From: Rhodamnia argentea
Taxonomy: Eukaryota; Streptophyta; Magnoliopsida; Myrtales; Myrtaceae
Assembly: GCF_020921035.1 (NCBI RefSeq)
Contig: NC_063156.1
Span: forward strand, 2,232,001-2,296,000
Direction: 5' to 3'
DNA: 64,000 bases
Positions 50,980 to 61,324 of the stretch are shown here, in pieces. The first letter of the stretch is position 1; every line of letters begins with the position of its first letter. The notes beneath the pieces were generated by a model, which worked only from the letters and a program-made list of their open reading frames with translations, searched no databases and had not been told where the DNA came from. A program made the translations under genes and the position numbers.

Positions 50980-52187
50980 TAGGGGTGTCAATAGTTCGGT
51001 TCGATTTAGTTTTTCCAAAAACTAAACCGAACCGAACCATTACGGTGAAAAGCTTGAACCGAACCGAACCTGCCCTAAACTGAATATGAACTGAACCAAA
51101 TATCCAATTCAGTTCGGTTCGGTTCGGTTCGGTTTTCGGTTTTTCTTTTTTGATTTTTGGTTTTAATTTTCCCTTTTTTTTTTTTTTTTGCACAACTGAT
51201 TCGCTGGCCAATCACCACCGCCCCCAAAATTCAGAGCCCCCACAACCTCAGGCTTGGTTCAGAGCAAAGAAAACCACTCCACAAGTTCTACCCCAACGTG
51301 CCTCCCCACGGTGTCCGTAGCCTCACCGGACGTCGCGGAGGAGGCGCAGGAGCGAGGCAGGAGCCGTGGATTGGAGAGCGAGGAGGAGGAGGAAGTCGAG
51401 GAGTCAGGACTGGAAGGCTTGCGATACGAGAATGGGGAGCTGCTCCTTGCCCGAGACGAGGAGGCCATTTGAGCCAGTCAACTCGGGCGAGTTGATGAGT
51501 CAATGACTCGGCACCAAACGGCGAAGAAGATTGCAAAACCAGGAAGTGGAGGAAAAGGTGAAGAAGAAGAAGAAGAAGAGAATGCGTCAGTGAGCTCACA
51601 TGGCTAGATGGACAAAGGCAGAGACCAAGCACATTTCCGTTTTTCTTTTTTTTTTTGGTTTTTCCTGAAATTCTCTTTATAAAAATTTGCTCTGCAACAA
51701 TTTTTAGCTACCTTGTCCGAGAGAGTGAGCTCTGCGTTCTTCTTCTTTAAGACAGAGACTCGCAGAGCGATGCTCGGAGCGAGAGAGAGAGAGAGAAAGA
51801 GAGAGGAGAGGGGGAAGGATGAGGAAATGAGGGCGATGGGTAGGATGGGGGTGGGGACGATGGCAATGATGGCATTGGTCGTGGTGGCACGGGTGGCCGT
51901 GGGTAGGAGTGTGAGGAGCAGGAGGAGGTGGAGGTTTTTGGCGTGTTGGGGTAGCTCGAGGCTTGTGAAGCGCCGGTGGGAAGGCTGAATTAAAAGAAAA
52001 AAAAAAGATTTTCGGTTCAGTTCAGTTAACCGAACCAAACCAAAATAAACTGAACCAAAAAAAATAAATGGTTATATTTCAATTAACTGAACCAAAACTG
52101 AACTGAACCAAAAATACACAAATTTTTAGTTCGGTTCAGTTCGGTTAATAGTTCAAGTCAGTTTTTTGGTTAGTTTTGACACCCCTA
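50980..52187. mobile_element. non-autonomous hAT-like element, 1.2 kb, with perfect 8-bp target duplication
   Basis: The element begins TAGGGGTGTCAATAGTTCGG and ends TAGTTTTGACACCCCTA, giving TAGGGGTGTCAA-type inverted ends. The direct repeats CATTGTTG at 50972-50979 and 52188-52195 are identical, so the insertion is recent or well preserved. Subterminal regions are arrays of CGGTTCGGTT / AACCGAACC words. The middle (about 51190-51990) is GC-rich and unlike the ends. It includes an open frame at 51254-51472 with an acidic stretch (RGLESEEEEEVEES) and may be captured host sequence. Confidence 0.85.
51254..51472 (+). other. possible captured gene fragment inside the non-autonomous element
   Basis: A 72-residue open frame with codon use unlike the AT-rich neighbours ends EEEEEVEESGLEGLRYENG, then ELLLARDEEAI. 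No family is recognised. It is in the opposite base-composition context from the element ends, which is why capture from a host gene is considered. It could equally be chance in GC-rich DNA. Confidence 0.3.
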
Positions 52188-52195
52188 CATTGTTG

Positions 52196-52914
52196 GGTAA
52201 GATCGGATGACGAAGGTCCGTTAAAAAAAAAAAAGGAGCAAGGAAATGAGGAGAGATTTAATAATTAGCATACGGTTATAGCATCCATCCCCGATTAATA
52301 ATCTCGGTTCGAATAGATTAGAGTATTCGTTTGAGGTTTAGGAATTCCCGAATCAATTTTTCGTTCTAGCCAAAAGATTGAGAAGGCGGTTGCGCATTCG
52401 TACATACAATAACACCATGACATGACATCAACTTGATAAATCGGAATCGATTATTAAAAAAAAAAAGAGAGAGATTAGAGTTAATTAATATTTAGAAATT
52501 TGGCATGTGAGGCATGCATTTTTTAAGGAACATTAGAGGGAGTACGAACATCATCCGATACGTCATCACATCGATAATAAAGCCTTTAACCTTTGTATCT
52601 GTTCGCCAAATCTCGTTCATTTCCATCCAAGAGTTTAGTCAATCCTTTCGTGCCGAATATTTAAGGATTCCTTACGCAAACAGTCGAAGAACAAGTAAAC
52701 CAAATTGATCATTCCTTATTTAAGTACGTTGTCTTGTATGCAGATTTTTGCGTGCCTTCCAAATCTCTAATTAGTTAACTTGTCGACTTCGTCTGCCATC
52801 ACAACTTGATCTGGCTCTCTCCCCCTCTCTCTATGCTTATTATGAAACTCATATTGAGATAATCTATTCATTTAGTTCGTGGTCAATAGCCATGTAAGTA
52901 GCTCGGGCAAAGTG
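52196..52914. repeat. duplicated spacer, homologous to about 61030-61500
   Basis: GGTTTAGGAATTCCCGAATC, GTTGCGCATTCGTACAT and the CTCTAATTAGTTAACTTGTC segment followed by GCCATCACAACTTGA match, in the same order, GGTTTAGGAATCCCAAATC, GGTGCGCATTCAACAT and CTCTAATTAATTAACTTGTT followed by GCCATCGCAACTTGA at 61090-61450. It marks the end of duplication unit 1. Confidence 0.6.
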
Positions 52915-53185
52915 TTAAAAAAAAGTCATAAACCTATTACATTGGTACCAATTTAGTCCTAAACCTTTTGTTGATACCAATTGAGTTCATTCCGTCAATT
53001 TTGGCCAAATATCATCGACATGAACACCGGTTGTCCTACGAGACGCGACCGGTGTTCACGTGGACAATATCTAATAATATTTGAATATTTTTGTTTGAAT
53101 TTCTTATTTCTTATTTCTCATTTATTTTTTTCTTTTTCTTCTGCCCGTACTTCTTCCTCCAGCCAATCCCCGGTCCGGCTTATAA
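52915..53185. repeat. half copy of the 'CAATTCAGTCCTAAAC' foldback family at start of unit 2
   Basis: AATTTAGTCCTAAACCTTTT and the GGCCAAATATCATCGACATG block match the left arms of the family. The position corresponds to 40275-40745 in unit 1. Confidence 0.45.
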
Positions 53186-53274
53186 TCCTGCAAGTAATTG
53201 CTCTTTAGGTATATGAACCTTCCAACAAAGGAAACAATGACGATATCAAGACATGCTCAACAGAGATTTGAGGC

Positions 53275-53277
<3 letters not shown>

Positions 53278-53320
<43 letters not shown>
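53278..53320. repeat. (CT)n microsatellite, 43 bp
   Basis: A pure CT run in the 3' flank of CBL copy 2. The same place in unit 1 (about 40855) reads ACTCACTCTCTAATGG and has no run. Confidence 0.97.
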
Positions 53321-53322
<2 letters not shown>

Positions 53323-53846
53323 GCAAAGCAAAAATCAAATTAATGATGAAATGAGAGGAGACCAAGCGACAAGAGAGCAGCCTGTTTTGAGAATCAAACT
53401 TTCTTCTACTGACTTCGGCAAAACTCTCCTTGGGCACAGGAGAGATCATCCCTGTATCGACTATTATATTACATTCATCTAATAATCCGACGATCTATCA
53501 AACATACGCACAACCTTTTTAAACCTTAAAGTCCCTGAAAATTTCTATCTATACATCGCAAAATGCCTCTCTTCCATATATCCACTCACACCCTTCTGAA
53601 CTCGAAAGCTCGAAAGACGCACGAAGCCCCGAGTGCTCCATGATTGATAATATGCAACGATTCGCCGATAAAAATGGCCAACTAAAAGACTTGACGACCG
53701 CCCTGCATCTTGTTCGCCTTCCTGCTTTCAGATTTTGTCTCGCTACACGATAACTGCCTAACTGGTGCTTGGCAGATGCTCAGAGGCCTCAACTGGTACT
53801 ATATTACATCGATCCGACGTGTCGATCCCTTGACGATGGAACGCAG

Positions 53847-55748
53847 TCATACTTCTGAATCTTGAGACTCAGAACTCAATATGAAACTGGGAAATGCCAA
53901 TGTTATATCCCTGCAAAAGGTGCAAAAGGGAAGAGTTGTAGCATATCACTCGAGCAGAGTACTCACGTTGGCAATGCGCAGCCCGACATGACCAGAGACA
54001 GATGTTTAGTGGACAGTTTCTGGGTTGTCTTTTTCTTTACAGAGGGTTTAAAATTCGAAGCAGAGAGGCTATTCCTCGCATTGATGTGACCTATAAGTTA
54101 AGCTCGATCGGGTATACATACTTCAAGTATGGAACAGTCATGTTTCTTATCAGAGTAGGATTCTTCGACACAAAGTCCTTCCACTCTTCCTGATCAATTC
54201 TTCCATCATCTTTTGTATCAGCTTCCCTAAATGTCTGTTAATTGAAAAACCAGTTTCAGAATGATTGAGCCGAACCGACATAGTTACACCAGAAAGTTGA
54301 GTATCTCACCTTATCCACCATCATTTCTATAACATCATCCGAGAGGACCAAATCTGATTCATGAAGAAGTGCCAATACCATTTCCTTCAACTGTAAATCG
54401 AAACTGCAATTTGTTATGCCCCCACAAAAGAAATTAAGTACAATTCGGGCATGTTCATCGTGATGTCCATGCAACAGCAAGAAAAAGGAGACACCGTCCT
54501 CACCTCCTCTTGCTCGATATATCCGGTGTTCCTCAAGTCATACAACCTGAAAGCAACTGCGAGGAAGTCTCACAACTCAGATATCATTTAACTACCCATG
54601 TGAACATTATGTTCCAACATGTAAAAGTAAGTCAATTGTTTCTTAGTGAAAATTAGAAGAGGAAAAACTGCATAATGGGAACAAAAGAAAAGGAGATACA
54701 TTTGAAGTTCAATTACATGCAATCTTATCTTCTATTGGTGCATTTGGGTGAAAAACGGCGAGTGATCTCACGAATTCACCAAACTCGATGACCCCATTTC
54801 TCTTCATATCAAACAAATGAAATATCTGCAATACAAGATATCATAGTTCATGTATCAGCAGGAAAAGAAGGTGTTACTCTAGTGAATGAGCAAAATCACG
54901 AAATGTTGTGAGTGGCACATTGTAAGAATTTAAAAAAAAAAAAAAAGTGATCCCATGTCTTTTTATCTAAGTAGGACGATTAACTATATCAGATTACACG
55001 ATAGAACCGAAGTGAAAAGATCTTCGAATTGAAGTGAGCCCATGAAACATACCCTGTCGGCAAAAAGATTTCTCTGATTTCTGTTCCTGAAAAGTGCAAG
55101 CTGAAACTCTTCCTGCTCAAATATGCAGCATTAATAGCAATTTTAAGTAGAAGTGCACGATCAACCTTATCAGTGGCTTGTGATCACGCAAGACTAGACT
55201 AGAAGAAGACAACCCGGCAAGCAACAACTGAAAGGCAAAAGTAAAGAGATTTCATTCAAGTATCAAATGCAGGTTTGAAGCATACCTTGTGAATAAGCCC
55301 GTCGGCAATAATTGAACTGCTTAATTTCTTGAAGAGCACGTATAAGGCCTTAACTTCGCTTGCAGTAACTGCATTTAAGAAACATAAATGGTCAAAATGA
55401 CGAAGGCAGGTAGCATCACAGTTAATTTACCACGAGACTTTATTGAAGAACTTATAAATAGTACTATCTCCATCTATCATGATGCAGTAATAATTCTAAA
55501 TGTACACAAAAGGAGCGCATGACAATGCTCTAGAGGATGAACGTGCGCACGAGAATAGACAGATTAGAAATGAATCAGGGAAAAAAGTCTGCACTACACT
55601 AAAGCTTCATGAGAACAATCTAAAGGGAAGTATATGCAGAAACTTAACATCTAAAGGATTGGCGCTTACAAGGTGTTGCAGCAGCAAGAACGTTAGGCTC
55701 TTCATATCCGGGTGTTCGCTCAGAATTCTTCGAAATAATGCAACCCAT
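53847..55748 (-). CDS. calcineurin B-like calcium sensor, CBL4/SOS3 type, copy 2
   Basis: Eight exons (55748-55670, 55368-55286, 55112-55053, 54825-54717, 54556-54504, 54390-54310, 54234-54122, 53910-53847) have exactly the same lengths as copy 1 (79, 83, 60, 109, 53, 81, 113 and 64 nt) and encode 213 residues with no stop. The N-terminus MGCIISK keeps the Gly2 and Cys3 lipid sites. EF-hands are intact ([38 protein letters not shown]), and the tail reads [13 protein letters not shown], then ESQDSEV. Differences from copy 1 include IFHLFD for IFDLFD before EF2, SLAVFHP for SLGVFHP, EVK for EVE in the first helix, and TFREAD for AFREAD. Function is as for copy 1: a membrane-attached calcium sensor that should recruit CIPK kinases. 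Whether the pair has split roles cannot be told from sequence. Confidence 0.92.
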
Positions 55749-57175
55749 GACAATTACTCACCCTGTGCTTCTCCCAGATACATCTGCCAGCTCGAAACGA
55801 GGAAACCGTCCAGAAAAACCTGCCAATGCCAGTTCACAGGAGAATGAGATGCTGCAAAATGCTGATTCAGCTCAATTTGGAGATCGAATGATTTTTCTTT
55901 TACTGGTTAAACTTTCAGTGCACACGATTGCTCTTCTTAGACCATAAAAGTGATTGCACCTACTGGTGCCATGGATATCATTGTCAAGACTCTGAAAATA
56001 GTCAAGACAACTGCATTCAACACCAAATTCAAAAACGGAAGTTTTCCACTCTGGATAGGCCTAATATGTACTGCTCGGATTCGAACACGGTGTCTGGTAC
56101 GCTTAGTCAACTATGTTTCGGGATGTCTGACATATGGACTCGGTATGTGGATGTCTAAAACTTGAGTGCTAGAACTGGGTCATAGGAAAACGTAGAATCA
56201 ACATGTGTTGTCACTCTTGGTAAGCAGAATATAAGTAATGCTTGAATCATCATACCTCGAATTTCAGATAATCTCTCTTCAACCTAGTTATGGTGATTCT
56301 GACTGCAGCGGGGTCTGCCATGAGACACAAACTTAGCAAACTTGAGCTCAATATGAACTCCCCCCATTCCCGCACCCATGCCCATTTCTTATCCTCTATC
56401 TACGGGTCACTTGAAAGATGAGTTGGAGAAACCTCTAGGGACACTTTAAGATAAGTTGTCAAAAGAGCATTGTTGATTTGATTCGTCTGCTGGTAAGTAC
56501 TCGAATATTCGTTATCATGTATTCATCGTTGGTAACAAACACCCGCAAAAAACATTAAATCGCCAAATTAGAGGTCAAGACTACCTATCTGCCTATAACA
56601 TATGAGCTAGATAAACTATGAGTCTATGAAGATGAGACATGAGTAACAGGTTTCTTCAAAACACAACCATGACCCCAGAAACTGTGGAAGCTGGCAAAGG
56701 AACTCTGATTTCAATCGTTTGATGGAACAAGATGAACATCTTGAGGTGCAGACAAGAATATTCGAAAAATAGAAACATTAAAACTCATCCGAGGAATAAA
56801 ACCGTATGGATTCATTCAAAGAAATCCCATCTTTCAGTTATCCATTATACCATCGACGTGGGATAAAAATATCCTTTTTAAATTGTTTTCTCATTGGACC
56901 ACATACCCAATAGGCAAAGGCAGATTTCTTGAGCTAATTTACCAGATATTTTGTTTCTTTAAAGAGCAGGTCAATGTTAATATAATAAGACGAACCTTTC
57001 AGTTTCAGTCCAATCAACTTCTCTTTTGTTCGATTTTTATAAGGCTGTGGCCGTGTACAGAAGATTTGACTTTTCGAGCCTTCCTAGTAACGATGAGAAT
57101 GACTGCTCAGAGGAATCAAATTCCCAAGAAAAAGAGTAAACTCTTATATAAACCATTTTTTCTTAAACGAAAATG
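55749..57175. other. upstream flank of CBL copy 2, homologous to 43401-45650
   Basis: Shared ordered words (CCAAATTAGAGGTCAAGA, CATGACCCCAGAAACTGTGG, AATATAATAAGACGAACCTT, AGTAAACTCTTATATAAACC) pair it with unit 1. No independent gene was seen. This is presumably promoter and leader of CBL copy 2. Confidence 0.55.
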
Positions 57176-58199
57176 AAGGGTAAGTTACTATCAAATTTAT
57201 TTAATCACCCTCATGTTTCTTTTCCAGTTGCGACCAGTTAAGCAAGCAAAGATCAAGAAATTCACCCAAAGAGGGACCCAAAAACAAAACAAAACAAAAG
57301 AAGGAACTTTGCCCGGCATTTGCATCCAGGAGAACCGACGAAAACATAAACAAGGTGGATGCAAGCTTTTGACTCTTTCTCCAGTTTTTCTAAGGGAAAA
57401 CCCATAACCGATGAGAAATTGCAAGATTTTCTCCGATGCAAATCTGCATTTTCTCGGCGACCAAACGGAGCATGGGCGAGAGGAAGCAAGAAGAATTAGA
57501 CCAGGAAAACAGGGCAAGTCCTTCAAGCGGGTATAAAACATCACAACCCCCATCAAAGATTCAAAGCAGAGAGAGGGAGTCATGGACTAACCAGAAATTT
57601 GCGACGGAGGGAAGAAAGAGACTTGTCTTCTTGATAGATTCTCCCTCGCGCTCTGCTTTTATCTGTTTCTGAGGTGCTCTTGCATTTGGTTTTGGAACTT
57701 CTCAGAGAACAGAGAGCGGCTTTCTTGTTTCTTGGGTCTCTCTCCCTGCCCCCGCCCGCCCCCCCAAAAAATCTGTTGACTTGCCACTTCGCTTTCGGAC
57801 TAGCAGATGGGGGTGGCGTGCTATTGGTGTGAGCTCCCGGAGAGCGACGTCGATGAAGAAGTTCCAAAGCTCAAACCTTTTTACTTCCTCCTCCCTCTCT
57901 CTGCCTAGTCCTGCAGTTATGGACAACTACGCTGCATGGACGGACCCCATCCATAATTTTTCTGTGATTAAATGTGTTTGGACTTGTGCTCGGATCCACA
58001 ATGTCAATAGCAATTTCACAAATCTCCTTCAAAGTTGTTCAAATTTATTGTTATATGAACAAACTCTCTTGTTACCCCTTGTTGCTAAAACCATCCTTTT
58101 GCTGATGTATATCATCCCTAACGTGGCATGTAATGGACATGTCGTGATATGGTGTCGAATAATCTTCATATCAGTCAATGGCAAACCAAAAACTTTAGG
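57176..58199. other. unit 2 sequence without a recognised counterpart in unit 1
   Basis: 57570-57950 is GC-richer and CT-rich like a plant leader/promoter, possibly a distal leader exon of CBL copy 2. At the same place unit 1 has the foldback element at 45655-46222 and I find no homologue beyond it. The open frames here are not recognisable. Confidence 0.35.
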
Positions 58200-59245
58200 T
58201 TTGTTTATTTCGTGAAAAATGAATGATTTGAAAAATATTTTTCTACAAAAAATCGTTTGTATCGCTTGAAATAATTAATTAATGACAAATGATTTTATTA
58301 TTAATTAAAAATATATGCATAAAACAGATACGTAAGCGGTAAAATATTTTGCACTCCTTCGTCACTGTGAAAACGTCTTTCAAGTTAGCCATTTTTCGCA
58401 AGATAGATATAAATACAAGACAATTCTGATCCAACGTCCAAAAATTTTATGTTTGGTTGTCCTAACTTTGATTCTCAATTTATCTAATTCATAAGGGTAG
58501 TACATAATTTCATCTATTTGGAGGTCAGCAATCCAAGAAGAGTTGTTTTTCTCCATCCCTTATTTAAGGTAAGTTTATGCAATCGTGTCTTTCATTGGTA
58601 AGTTACAAAATCGGCATCATTCACTTTCAGTTTTAATAAATTTGTATGCGAGTGATGTCCATAACTTATAGACTGTCGGTTCAAAACACGGGCGGAGGAA
58701 ATTTCCCCAACGTTTTGTTTTTTTTTTATGTCAAGTTTCTCTTTCTTTTTTGCTCCCATGTATTAACATAAGATTCATTTTATGGAGTGTCTTGAAGCAT
58801 TCTCTAAGGATGCTTAAGGTAGGCTCCGTTCATTTCGTGGAAAATAAATGATTTGAAAAACATTTTGCTAAAATTAATAACACGCATCGCTTGCCATAAT
58901 TAGTCAATGAAATATATTTTCATCACCAACAAAAATTTGTTTCTAAATATTTGCATAGAAGATGAGAATAATTTTTGTAAGCAATATAAACGATCAACTT
59001 TTGAAAATTATTTTTCAAATCACTCATTTTTTGCTAAGCAAATGGATTCTTAGGGTATATTTGTTTAGTGAAAAATATTAAAATGAATGATTCGAATAAC
59101 ATTTTTTCAAAATATTATTGATATCGTTTACAAAAATGATTTAAAATATTTTTATCGTCAATGAAAGTATTTGGACATATATTGTGGTGGATAATAGAAA
59201 TCCAATGTCATTCCAAATGATTTAAAATATCAAAACGAATGCTTT
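58200..59245. repeat. cluster of 'GTGAAAAATGAATGATTTG' repeats
   Basis: At least three copies start TTTCGTGAAAAATGAATGAT (58209), TTTCGTGGAAAATAAATGAT (58833) and TTAGTGAAAAATATTAAAAT (59076), each followed by TTGAAAAATATTTT-like words. They resemble those at 17465-17645 and 59785-60020. Confidence 0.5.
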
Positions 59246-59391
59246 ATGCGACATGCCATCACCAATTGGTCTTATAAAGCCCAATTTCATTCCAAATCAC
59301 GTTCGATCCTTTCGATCTTGGACTAATCATTATGTTGAAACTTTATCTCCAAATCCTGATCCTTTAAAAGGACGACAAGATCTGCTATTCG

Positions 59392-59790
59392 TGGCGATTT
59401 TTGTATGGAGCGCTGTACATTTGTTGTGACCATACAACTAAGAATCTCCGATATCTTCATTCAAGCATTTTCTTTTACAATAGAGTTTGCTGTGACATTT
59501 TGTCTGGATTTGCGGATGGAGCATTGTTCCCTTGTTTTGACCGCACAACTAAAAATATCGGACACCTTCATTCGAGCTTTTTTCTTTATAATGGAGTTTG
59601 TTGTGACATTTCGTCGGACTTTCACTATTTCAATTGGAAAATAAGATATCTGATCATGGCGATTTTTGGATGGAGCGTTGTTCGCTTGGTGTGACCATAC
59701 AACTAAAAATCTCGGGCGTCGTCATTAAAGCTTTTTCTTTATAATGGGGTTTGCCGTGACATTTCGTCAAGCTTTCACTGTTCCATTTCT
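59392..59790. repeat. three tandem units of about 120-140 bp
   Basis: Units start near 59392, 59512 and 59657. Each has a GGATGGAGC(A/G)TTGTTC-like start (ATGGAGCGCTG in unit 1), then GACC(A/G)(T/C)ACAACTAA(G/A)AAT, TTCATT(C)AAGC-like and TTTTCTTTAYAATRGAGTTT-like words, and end TGTGACATTT(C/T)GTC. A single diverged unit is at 47296-47400. Confidence 0.7.
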
Positions 59791-60257
59791 TTCGCGGAGT
59801 ATGAATAATTTTGAAAAATATGTTTTTAAAAAAATTATCCCTTATATTAATTGCAAAAATGAATCGTGGTAAAATATCATCGCCGTTTGCAAAAATATTT
59901 AGATATAATTTATTATTAATTAGGAAAATATATTTTATTATAATTATTTTAATCGATATAATCGATCATTTTAATAAAAATATTTTATAAATTATTTATT
60001 TTTCGAGGAATAAACCAAATGGAAGGTGATTATTTTCATTTTGTCAATGATGTTGTATGCTGCATAGGAGGGAGCGGTAGTAACGACTGGTGGGACCCAA
60101 AATGTGATTAGGCATGGAGTGCACTCAACTGTTGCAAAGTCAACCTTCTATCTTGTCCTTTTACCCTGGCTTAAAATCCCAAAAAAAAAATAAAAACTTT
60201 ACTTTTTTTCAAATTTGAAAACTGGAAGAGTAATTTTAGATATGACAGAATTATAAA
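59791..60257. repeat. repeat-derived AT-rich spacer
   Basis: 59785-60020 is a further copy of the GATTTG/AAATATTTT repeat. The rest shows no feature. Confidence 0.35.
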
Positions 60258-60755
60258 ATAGGATTAATACCATGGAAAATCCTAAACTGGTATACTTGTG
60301 ATAAATTTATCCAAAATTATTTTTTTTACCATAAAAAATTTCATACTAGTACACTTGTGACAAATTTACCCTCTATTAGTTTTCGTTAAATTTAAATATC
60401 AAATTGCCGAGTTGAATAACATATGACAGTTGATGGATATACCAGTTTAGGGTTTTTACTCTCTGTTTATCACAGGTTTATCAATTTAGGATTTTTTGTG
60501 ATATTAATTCAATTTATCGGAGGGTAAATTTATCACGTATATACCAGTTTGGGGTATTTCATGGTCAAAAAAATTAGTTGAAGGTAAATTCATCACGGAT
60601 ATACCGGTTTCGGATTTTTGGTGGTCAAAAAAATGGTTTGGAATTAATTTGTCACATGTATACCAGTTTGAAATTTTTCGTGATAAAAAAAAATAGTTTG
60701 AGATAAATTTATCACAAGTGTACCAGTTTATGATTTTTCGTGATATTGACCCTAT
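60258..60755. repeat. 'GATAAATTTATCACAAGTGTA' repeat
   Basis: Multiple GGTATACTTGTGATAAATTT, ATACCAGTTTGGGGTATTTC and ACCAGTTTATGATTTTTCGT words occur in partly inverted order. It is the same family as the interior of 45760-46113. Confidence 0.5.
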
Positions 60756-60779
60756 AAAGTAACTATCCAAGAGTCCACG

Positions 60780-61324
60780 TTTAAGTGTATGTATATTTCG
60801 AAATGTTTTTCAAAAGTATTTGATATTTCGAGTTTCAAGGATAAGTAAATAATAGAAAAAAACAAAAGGCAAACTATATATATTAAAAAAGAAAGGAATG
60901 TGTGTTTGTTTTATGGAAAAATCAAGATTGAAAAAATATTTTTTTTAAAAATCATTGGTCATATCGTTTAGAAAAATGAGTCAATGGAAACTGTTTTTAT
61001 TATCTACAATAATTTATGACTAACTCTTTTCGGATATGTCAAACAGGCATATTATCTTACATATTGGATAGGACAATGCTTAGAGAATTAGTTTTTGGTT
61101 TAGGAATCCCAAATCAATTTACAGTTCTAGCGAAAGAAGATCGAGGAGACGGGTGCGCATTCAACATAGAATAGCACCGTGACCTGACTCGATAAGATCG
61201 GGTAGATTATTAAAAAGAAGAGATTATATTCAAAGCCCAATTGAGTGTACGTTATTAAAGGCCGACTTGCGTGATTAATTTATATGTGCTCTGCTAAACC
61301 GGCGTTATATAAGCAAGTTATTTT
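60780..61324. other. end of duplication unit 2
   Basis: Matches 52196-52914 from about 61060 on (GGTTTAGGAATCCCAAATC). No gene was seen. Confidence 0.4.

Noticed and set aside
51604-52038. 144-codon minus-strand frame inside the non-autonomous hAT-like element
   Set aside because: Leucine/serine low-complexity translation of CT-rich sequence and terminal repeats; no family match.
53278-53320. Direct repeats considered as a possible CRISPR-like array
   Set aside because: It is a simple dinucleotide run; the organism is a plant and no spacer-repeat structure exists anywhere in the window.
57197-57583. 128-codon minus-strand frame upstream of CBL copy 2
   Set aside because: No recognisable domain, competing frames, and no counterpart in unit 1; more likely leader or promoter.
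57781-58215. 144-codon plus-strand frame
   Set aside because: It runs across a probable promoter and into a dispersed repeat; no conserved motif.
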